A stretch of 64,000 nt of DNA. It comes from Pascua guehoae. Taxonomy: Eukaryota > Basidiomycota > Tremellomycetes > Trichosporonales > Trichosporonaceae. Positions within the stretch are counted from its first letter, which is position 1. Every line of letters begins with the position of its first letter. A model generated the notes under the pieces. The model searched no databases, was not told the DNA's origin, and was given only the letters and a program-made list of their open reading frames with translations. The position numbers were made by a program, and so were the translations under genes. The stretch is from the NCBI GenBank assembly GCA_001600415.1, contig BCJX01000001.1, forward strand, positions 2,080,040 through 2,144,039. The letters are read 5' to 3'. This document shows, piece after piece, positions 56,578 through 64,000 of this stretch.

Positions 56578-58974
56578 GGCCATATCCGGACCGACTCTAC
56601 TCCATAGCCACAGCTACTCGTACTCGTATACCCCTCGAGCGTGATCGTCACGGCGGCGCGTCAATGGCCGCCCAGGCACCCGCACCCGCACTGTCAATCT
56701 GGGCCACCCAACCTTGCAGTCAAAAGGCCCATGGTACCGTGGTACCGTGGTCATTCGCAATCCATACAGCATGCACTCTGTAATTAGCGGCAACGGCAGT
56801 GCCTTGCGGTTGGCTCCGGCGTTTGCGGAGGGGATAACGGTGGAGGGTGCCCACCGCACGCGAGCCCACGCGCCCACCAGATGGCCAGCAGTAGCAGCTG
56901 GGTCCTTGGCCCATCCCCGCATCCCCCAGCCCAAGTCAGAACTGCACCTGTTCACTGCTCGCCTGTTCTGCCCACATTCCGACATTCCGCGCGACATTCG
57001 TGGGAACGGGGTGTCAGCCGCCAGCAGAAAAGTTCCCACAGATTCATTTATTCGTGCACAGTGGTGGGATCCCAGCGGGGGTGGAGCCCAACCTGATCGA
57101 TAAGGGCACACTGTACGCGTACGCGGCAGCTGACGGCGATCGCCAACCAAAACGCAAACGCAAACAGCGCAGATCGCGATCTGCACCCGATCACGGCAGC
57201 GTACAGCGTACAGCGTACAGCGCGAGGCATGACCGCGCCCGTGGCACGGTGCGGACTGTGGTAATTGCCCGTGGTCGTGGGAGATCAGGAGACAAAGGGC
57301 GTGAAATCGAACCAAACCAGCTCGCCGCCCCGCGGCGCTTGGCTTGGCTTGCCCCTGTCCCCTGGCCGGTCCTGGTCCTGGTCGACCGTGCCTCTGTGCT
57401 TGTTTACACACCTGCGACATGGGCCATTGTGCAAACAAGCACATACGACATGCTTATCTCCTGTGGCAACGCCNGGGGNGGGGGGGGGGGGGGCCGATNT
57501 GNCGCGCCAGACGGGGCGTCGGGATTGACACGGTTTGCAGAGCATAAACACAAAGCGCGTTTCCCACGCGTGCGGTACGGTACGTACGGTACGGTACGTA
57601 GCGTATGTAGGAGGGTGTGCCGAAGGATGCCGTTGAGGTGCAGGCTCGTGAGAGATGACCAGCACGAGCAGCAGCAGGAGCAGCATGCAGCATCACGAGC
57701 ACCACGCGCCAGCGCGGCCAGGATGACGCGCGAGCCGATGCGCGCGGGAACATGGACCGGCAAGAGGGCTGGTCGCATGTGAACTCTTCGAGTCACCGCG
57801 CGTCACCGGAATCAACGTGACGAGACCACTCGAGACGAGAGTATGTTGTAACGAGGAGGGTACAGATGGGTGGGGCGGATGGAAGCCTCCAACCAGCCAC
57901 AAGCTCAAGGTTCAGGTCCGCCAGGTCAAACACTAACCCTCGTCCCGGATGCAACTGGGGGGGGTGTGGATGGAGTTTGGAGTTTGGAGTCTGGAGTCTG
58001 CAAGAGACGCGCAACACGTCGCGCTGGTGGGTGACGCAGAGGTGTGGTTGTGAAAGGTGCGCGGTGGGGAGCAAGTTGCCCCTACAGGTTGCATTTGTAG
58101 CAGAGCAGGGCCGGTTGCAGATGTATTCAAAGTCGGCACAGGAGACTCACTCTGAGCGTCGTTTTGCTCAGACACGCGTTTCACGACGAACACTCGCGCT
58201 GCACCGAGGGTTGGGCCTCGGTGCTCCACATGCTCATGCATATGCTCAGATGTGACGGTTGGTGACATACTGGCCGGGGCAGAACCAGGAGGGAGCCAGA
58301 CTGACACTGACACGGACTGGTGCATGAGACTGACGCCGCGAGCCGATAACCGCTAGCGTCCGCGCCCCTGGCCGACATTCAGAGACGCGCACATGGGGTG
58401 GAACGGTAGCATGTGCCATGTGCGTTTTACGCGGGTTTTTGCAGAATAGCATACATACTCCTATGTAGGGAGCGTCGTGAGGGCCGTCGGGGTCGTGAGG
58501 GACGTGATGGCGTTTGGGTCGTGAGTGGAGCCAGCCGTGTTCTGGGGGGAGGGGTTCCGAAGGAGGAGGGGGGTGGAAGTGGGAGCGGGAGTGGGAAGGC
58601 TGGTGGGAGTGGGCTGGTGGGAGTGGGCTGGTGGGAGTGGGCTGGTGGGAGCTGGAGATCAAGCTGGAGCTGGAGCCGGAGCTGGAGCTGGAAGTGGGCT
58701 GGAGCTGCAAAAGTGGGCTGGTGCAAGTCGGGTGCGAGTCGGGCGGTGGCATGCCAGCCGCGGACGGTGGTCGAGTCTTTTGATACCGGAAACTGGGAAA
58801 CGAGAAGCGAGTACGAGAACGAGAACAAGAACGAGAGACTGTGTGGGGCATTGTAGAGCCGGAAGAGCAATGGAGAGAAGAAATGAAACGGGAGCGAGAG
58901 CGGAGGCGAGGGCGAGGGCGAGGGCGAGAGCGAGTGGGGACACGACCTAGACGACCTGGATGCAAGCCTGCACG
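56578..58974. other. Gene-poor region with unresolved bases and GC-rich repeats
   Basis: About 2.4 kb. Single Ns at 57474, 57479, 57499 and 57502 flank a G-run (57480-57493). Short repeats include GTACAGC (57202-57224), GGTACGTAC-type palindromic runs (57576-57602) and the minisatellite at 58605-58650. ORFs are low-complexity, overlap in several frames and are not supportable. Confidence 0.5.
58605..58650. repeat. GGGAGTGGGCTGGT minisatellite
   Basis: A 14-bp unit repeated about three and a half times, in a wider G-rich tract (58560-58700) that continues as GAGCTG hexamer-like repeats. Confidence 0.85.
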
Positions 58975-59925
58975 CTATGCACATGCGCCAATGCTGTCGG
59001 TGGCCTCGACGGCGCCGGCATTCGGGGCCCTAAAGCCCAGTGGGCGGCGGGTGGTCGGGGGCTTGAGCTTGAGCGCGAGCGTGTGGTGCTTGAGCGCCGC
59101 GGCGGCGGCGGTGGCCGTCTTGGTGTCGTAGGCCGTGGTCGAGTGGCGCTTGGCCCTGCGCGGCAGGGGCGGGAGGGGGATACTGGTAGCCGAGTGCCGG
59201 CGGGCGGTCGGGGGCACGGACGCCGTGGTGAGCGTGACCGTGGCGGTGGTCATGGACGCGGCTCGGGGCGTGGGTGTGGCGAGGGGTGCGACGGTGGGCG
59301 GGCGCGTGGTCGCGGATGGGGGCTTTGTGGGTGTCAAGGGGGACGCGGGGCTCGACGCTGGCGAGTACGCTGGATAGTCGTGGATCTTGAACGTGGCGAC
59401 GCGGATCGCCGTGCGGAGGTCGATCTCGGTCGCGGGGAGCGAGGGTGGTGTGTCGGCGTCGGCGTTGTCGCCGAGGCAGACGTGGAAGACGGGATTCCGA
59501 ATCGCATCGCGCAGGACGGCCGGGAGCGTGTCGACGTGCTCGTCGTCGTCCTCGAGGTCGCAGTCGAGCAGGTCGACATCCGTGTCGCTATCCGAGTCCG
59601 TGTCCATGTAATAGTCCGAGTCGGCTTCCAAGTCCGAGTCCGAGCCTGACCCCCACTCCCAGCTGGCGCCGTCTTCGGGATCTGCATCGGCGTCGGTATC
59701 GACGCCGTCGGCATCGTCGCCCTCACCGTCGGCGAGGACACGGTCCACGTCCGACGACGGTGGCTGCTGCGACGGCCTCGGCGGCGTTGGCTCCTCGCCA
59801 ATGACGCGGTCGACGAGCTCTGGCGAGTCGCCACATACGAGCGTCGTGAGCGCGCACGCGAGGTCAAAGGGCGCCACCACAGGGGCGCGGTGGCCAGGGG
59901 CCTGGGGGCACGGTTCGACGACCAT
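58975..59925 (-). CDS. Acidic disordered protein, function unknown
   Basis: From the ATG at 59925 a 316-codon frame runs to TAG at 58975. It opens MVVEPCPQAPGHRAPVV, followed by FDLACALTTLVCGDSPELVD, which looks helical. Residues 60-145 are very acidic (runs of DSDSDTDVD and DADADPEDG). RDAIRNPVFHVCLGDN and TEIDLRTAIRVATFKI look like short folded segments. The C-terminal half is Ser/Thr/Pro-rich with basic patches and ends in NAGAVEATDSIGACA. The frame is open for another 229 codons upstream, but those residues are low-complexity and likely 5' UTR. No family recognised; the conserved-looking segments make a real gene more likely than chance. Confidence 0.6.
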   Translation of the reverse strand: MVVEPCPQAPGHRAPVVAPFDLACALTTLVCGDSPELVDRVIGEEPTPPRPSQQPPSSDVDRVLADGEGDDADGVDTDADADPEDGASWEWGSGSDSDLEADSDYYMDTDSDSDTDVDLLDCDLEDDDEHVDTLPAVLRDAIRNPVFHVCLGDNADADTPPSLPATEIDLRTAIRVATFKIHDYPAYSPASSPASPLTPTKPPSATTRPPTVAPLATPTPRAASMTTATVTLTTASVPPTARRHSATSIPLPPLPRRAKRHSTTAYDTKTATAAAAALKHHTLALKLKPPTTRRPLGFRAPNAGAVEATDSIGACA

Positions 59926-61628
59926 TTTTCGGCTTTGGCGAATATCTGGGGTCGGTGGCTTTGGTGGCGCGAGGACTGTGCGACGCGAGGGGCCGGGCAA
60001 GGGGTGGGCAGGGGCAATGAAGGGGTGGGGGACGAGCTTGGACTGAATCTGGCGAGTCGGCCACGTGCTGTAAAGAACAATGGAGGTGGTGGTGGTTGTG
60101 ATGGTGGTGGAGTTGGCAAGACGAGTCAAGAGCGGGGGTTGCAGTTGCAAGAACAAGAGTAGTTGAACAGGGCTTGAAGAGAATAAGAGCGAGGGTCGGG
60201 TGGTTGGGTGTGGGTGCGGTGCAAGATGGTGGGTGTTACGCCGGGTCTCGAGGGCCGGGCGGTGGTGGGAGCGGGGAAGACGTGTTAGGCGCCTGCGCCT
60301 GCGGTTGCTGCTAGCTACGAGCTGAGCGCGCTGCGCGGTCGTTAACGGTTCGTTAGGTCGTGAGTAGAAGTGGGGAAGAGTGAGAAGGAAAGAAACAGGA
60401 TGTCGGTCGGGGAGGGTGACCTTTTGGATGCATCGGTGAGCCGACCGCGACCACGGCGACTTGGGGAGGTCCTTTGGCCTTTGGTCTGCATGCTGCATGT
60501 GGCGGCGCAGGCGGCACAACCGGCGCAAGCCATGCACCCCATGCAGGCCATGCAGGCCACCTTCCGGATGCGTCCAGTCGGCGCCGCCGCCCCCCAGGCT
60601 CAAACCAAACATCCGGGGGTCGGGGTGTGAGGTCGGGGTCCAGGACTTTTTTTTTCAACCACTCCCAAGGCGTGCGAGGAGCAAAGATGGCAGGTGGGAG
60701 TAAGGGGCCAGTCGCGGCGATGACATGCACAACCCTTGTACCACAACATTCCCACACTCTCAACCACCAAACGAGCGAGGGTTATTCCCCGAAGCAGAAG
60801 CAGACCGCTGCCCGCTGCTGCGTGCGTGCGTGCGTACTGCTACCGCTTTTGTTCTTGCTTCATTCTCTTCTCATGCGTGTGCGCGCCACTGCATTCAACT
60901 GTATCACTGGCAGGATAGCAGGGCCGACGCCGGCGCCCAGGACGGATCCGGGGTTCTCGAGTCTCCTTGAGGGAGGGGTTCCGACGGCGGAGGGGGGGTG
61001 GGGTACGCGGGGGACGCAGGGGGGCCGCTTTTGCGCATCAGACAGATGGGGTACCGTGATGGATACCGTAGGTACCGTAATGGTGTTTCCACCGTGTCTG
61101 TCAAAACAGTCGCGCCTACATCCCAAACGGGTCAAAATCACCAAAGACGTACGCGTATAAGCCCGAGACTGGGACTGGGACAAGACGCACGCACTTTGCC
61201 AAGCACAGGCTCCAAAGCCTCGTCATGGCAAACTGCAAACTGCCCACGAACCGATCAACCCACGCACCTCAGAGTGGTGAAAAAAAAAAAGGTCGACAAC
61301 AATAGGAAAAAAAGGACAAGACAAGGAAAGAAACGAAACGTAAACGAGACGGGGTCGAAACGCAAAAGTCTCCCACCAGTCTCTGTAAAAGGCAAGAAGG
61401 CAGATGACATGGTTTTCCTTGCATCCTGAGGGCCTCAAAGTAGTTGATGTGGTTGGTAGCGTTGCTTCGGGATACGGTAGCAGGGTTTTTGCGACAGACG
61501 GGTGGCGCACGCGCACGCGCCGCGCAGAGGCGCACACCTAGATCACTTTGGTGGCACGGGCCGAGAGGCGCAAGAGGGTAAAGAGGCGCTACTGCATTCT
61601 CCTCATGGACATTGGCCGTGCTGAGCAG

Positions 61629-61687
61629 CCATGCAGGCCAGGCAAGCCTTGCAAGCCATGTAAGCCATGTAAGCCATGTAAGCCATG
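61629..61687. repeat. GCCATGTAA-type minisatellite
   Basis: GCAAGCCATGTAAGCCATGTAAGCCATG: a 9-bp unit repeated about four times after diverged copies (CATGCAGGCCAGGCAAGCC). A related CATGCAGGC stretch occurs at 60530-60560. Confidence 0.8.
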
Positions 61688-62018
61688 GGTCGTCTTGCAG
61701 TTGCCTGCGTTTGCCGGCCCCGTGCACCGCACCTCTGCATGGCCATGGCTAGTCCGAGATTGACGGTGCGTGCACATGGGGATTGTTTTCTCATCTTCTC
61801 ATCAAGAGCAATCAGCCATCGCCGGCATTCGCTATTGTCTCTCACGCAATCTCACGCCCAACCACTTGTGGCTTGCTTGATCAACTAGTGTCCACCCCAA
61901 ACGGAAGTCTTGGCATCCAGCTTGGTACCGCATCTGGACGCGCCGCGAGCCGGGCGCCACTAGTGGCGCGCAGCGGCAAGGCGTACTCGTCCATGGCAGA
62001 TGAGGGATGGCTGCGTGG

Positions 62019-62440
62019 GAGCGACCACTGCTGCTCCCAACTTGGTGCTCAACCAAGTCGGTACGATGCGCCTGCGAGTGGCCGTGTCGGTACTCTGCAT
62101 GTCTTCTTCCGGTTGGGCGAGGAACAGCGGCGAGGCCCGTCCTTGTGTACTGCGTGGGAGTGACCCCTGCCAGCCCAACTTGGTGCCCAGCCTGGCTAGT
62201 GCCATGTGCGTGCGAGTCGCCATCTCGGTACGTTGCATGTCTCCTTGCCGCTGAGCGAGGGACAACGGTGAAGTCATATTTACCTTGTCCATGTTGCATG
62301 GCTTGTGGCGGCGCGGGAGTTGTGTTGGCCCAACTTGGACTCGACAAAGTCAGTGCCACGCGCGTTCGAGTGGCCATGGTTGGTACTGTGCATTTTGTCT
62401 TCTTCCGGCCGGGAAAGGAACAGAGGCACAAGACTGTAAC
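62019..62440. repeat. Three diverged tandem copies of a 139-155 bp unit
   Basis: The anchor CCCAACTTGG occurs at 62035, 62174 and 62329. Each is preceded by GCG-GGGAG and followed by a diverged block containing GCGAGT--CC and CGGTAC--TGCATGTCT, then a Cys-free C/G-rich segment (TTCCGG--G-GCGAGGAACAG). Spacing is 139 and 155 bp. No terminal inverted repeats were seen. Function unknown. Confidence 0.75.
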
Positions 62441-64000
62441 GTCTAACGTGTAACAAGAGCCAGCGACAGAACTGATCTGATGTTTTACAACCTGTATCAG
62501 GCAATCGCGACTTCGTGCGACGCGCGACGCGCGACACGTGCAACATGCAAGTCCCGGCTGTGGAGGCCCATACAATGGTGCCAGCGGCAATGGTGCGGTC
62601 GGACAGTCTGCGGTTGTGGATGTGGCCCCGCGGAGCCGCGTGCGAGTGCCGTCGGCGACTGCGACCGCGCAACCGCGTGCACGCGCAAAGACTGACGACG
62701 CCCAACTGGACCTGCGTCGGCCCGATGGCCGGATACCTCGAGCCTCGAGAATGCATCTTTGCCTCACTGAGTGCTTCTGTGGGCCCGTATCGGAGGTTAT
62801 GAAGGCACGTGACTGCCGGCAGCAACCAGAGGCAGCTGATTGTCTTCGTCGCTCGTCACTGTGCTTGTGCTTGTGGTGCTTGGCGTGTGCGTGCTTCGAG
62901 TACGTGGCCGCGAACAGGGCGACACGGCCGGTCGGCCGTCGGCCGCCAACGAGGCCCGAGGTATGTATGTAGGTTATTCTCGTCCCAGTTGGCAAACCGT
63001 CTGTACCCCTTCCACCTATTATCAGTTTGCGCAGCAACCACTGCAATTCGAAGCCGCAAGTCCGCAGCATGCCATGAAGACTCATATCGTGCCCTTGTCG
63101 TGCTCTTGTGCCTCGTCGTCTCTCCTCCATTTCTTGAGCCTTATCGCTCCCACCCCTTATCGCCCTGCCCTCGTTTCTGCTTGTGCTTGTTTGTGCACAT
63201 ACCTCGACTTTTTTCCCATGTGCGTACGGGCAGGTACTGCACGGCGGTTCACGGCGGTTCCCTGCGGCAGGCCCGGCGGCAAGAGAGCGGGGCACAACTG
63301 CGTCCGAATGCTCCGATGCCGTGCAACGCAGTAACGGTTCATGTCACCAGAAACATGCAATGTCACCAGAATACGAGTTGTCACCGGGCACTCTCGGACT
63401 TGGGACTCGTTTCAAGTGTACCGTAGTCACCCCCCCTTCGTCCACGATCGGGGTTTTGACAAACGCGTTCGGGCCGTCTTGGACCACTTACTGTACCTCT
63501 TTCTTGTCTTTGTGCCCACCCACCACGCAAACCAGTTGAACATGTCGTCTACAACCGAAGTGGTCCGAGATCGACACGCGCCGCGACGGGAGGAATCGTC
63601 CTCTTGTCTAAAATGTAACCCATCCATGGCGGGCAACTTGTCATTGGCCGCGTCATGTCACCAACGGCGGAACAGGCACAAAAGGCCAGGCCCCAGATTG
63701 GTCCATACGCAGCGCGTAAAGAGCACGAGAGCACAAGGCCCAAGGCGGCTACAAGACGAGCAATAATGGGTCTGTCGGTACCAGGGCGTGCGTGTTTGCC
63801 GGTGAGTGGTGGGTGGCCCCGGGTGGTGGTGGCGCGGGGTGGCGGGCAGGCATGTGACGGCCCCAGTCCTCCCTTTTCTAGTCACGTCCAGGAACATGCA
63901 CTTGGTTGGAACCGGTCGTGTTGGTGGTGACCGCCTGCACATGGTCGCTCTCGTGATGCTGTACAAACCCAAGCCATGCAGCCCAACGCTAAATCGTCAG

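Larger units (their letters stand above)
59926..64000. other. Gene-poor right end
   Basis: About 4 kb without a supportable gene. It contains a poly-A stretch near 61280-61290, the ATG-rich minisatellite at 61629-61687, and the tandem repeat at 62019-62440. A minus-strand frame of 487 codons (61832-63295) runs straight through that tandem repeat and shows no domain or intron; I do not accept it as a gene. Confidence 0.55.

Noticed and set aside
58246..58965. Ser/Arg/Pro-rich frame on the minus strand
   Set aside because: Produced by the G-rich minisatellite; it could be 3' sequence of the acidic-protein gene but no donor joins them in frame.
61832..63295. Long minus-strand open frame (487 codons)
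   Set aside because: It runs through the 139-155 bp tandem repeat, has no domain, has repetitive His/Arg/Thr-rich content and no splice structure; GC-rich DNA easily gives such frames.

Overview
This window looks like nuclear DNA of a basidiomycete yeast-type fungus. The genes are GC-rich and split by many short GT..AG introns (mostly 36-60 nt) with CTRAY-like branch points. The gene set (Zn2Cys6 regulator, Kre9/Knh1-like wall protein, Ino1, Srs2, endosulfine, a PRMT4-type methyltransferase) is fungal. Tremellomycetes, perhaps Trichosporonales, is an inference from gene structure and protein feel. No CRISPR array, rRNA, tRNA or bacterial feature was recognised.

Layout. 1-3.1 kb: the 3' end of an M20-family amidohydrolase, then a Zn2Cys6 transcription factor. 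3.4-9.0 kb: an ABCC/MRP-type transporter (minus). 9.0-15.0 kb: gene-poor, with a hairpin-like repeat cluster near 11 kb and an assembly gap at 14.6 kb. 15.1-16.1 kb: endosulfine/Igo1 (plus). 17.2-22.1 kb: a very large disordered coiled-coil protein (minus). 23.4-24.4 kb: a GPI-type wall protein (plus). 24.8-30.8 kb: an accessory block of broken, related copies of an unrecognised gene family plus a C2H2 multi-finger gene. 30.9-36 kb: the divergent pair GCN20/ABCF3 and histidyl-tRNA synthetase, the latter with two starts that imply mitochondrial and cytosolic forms. 36.2-40.0 kb: Srs2-like UvrD helicase (minus). 40.2-41.6 kb: FSH1-type serine hydrolase. 41.9-43.7 kb: inositol-3-phosphate synthase (minus). 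46.4-47.8 kb: a Ser/Pro-rich protein with a C-terminal membrane segment. 48.2-50.1 kb: metallo-beta-lactamase-fold hydrolase. 50.7-51.9 kb: zinc alcohol dehydrogenase (minus). 52.5-54.0 kb: endonuclease/exonuclease/phosphatase-fold protein (minus). 54.4-56.6 kb: PRMT4/CARM1-like arginine methyltransferase. 59.0-59.9 kb: acidic disordered protein (minus). 56.6-58.9 and 60-64 kb are gene-poor and carry minisatellites, homopolymers and a roughly 140-155 bp tandem repeat.

Most genes are ordinary housekeeping or metabolic genes. Two points of biology stand out. GCN20 (general amino-acid control) and HisRS (tRNA charging) share a 283-bp divergent promoter. The 24.8-30.8 kb block holds reciprocally frameshifted paralogues with a duplicated 5' region and a distinct C-terminal domain that I cannot assign to any family; it is the best candidate here for an undescribed, fast-evolving gene family. 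Exon boundaries are read by eye from splice motifs and frame; no alignments or searches were run.
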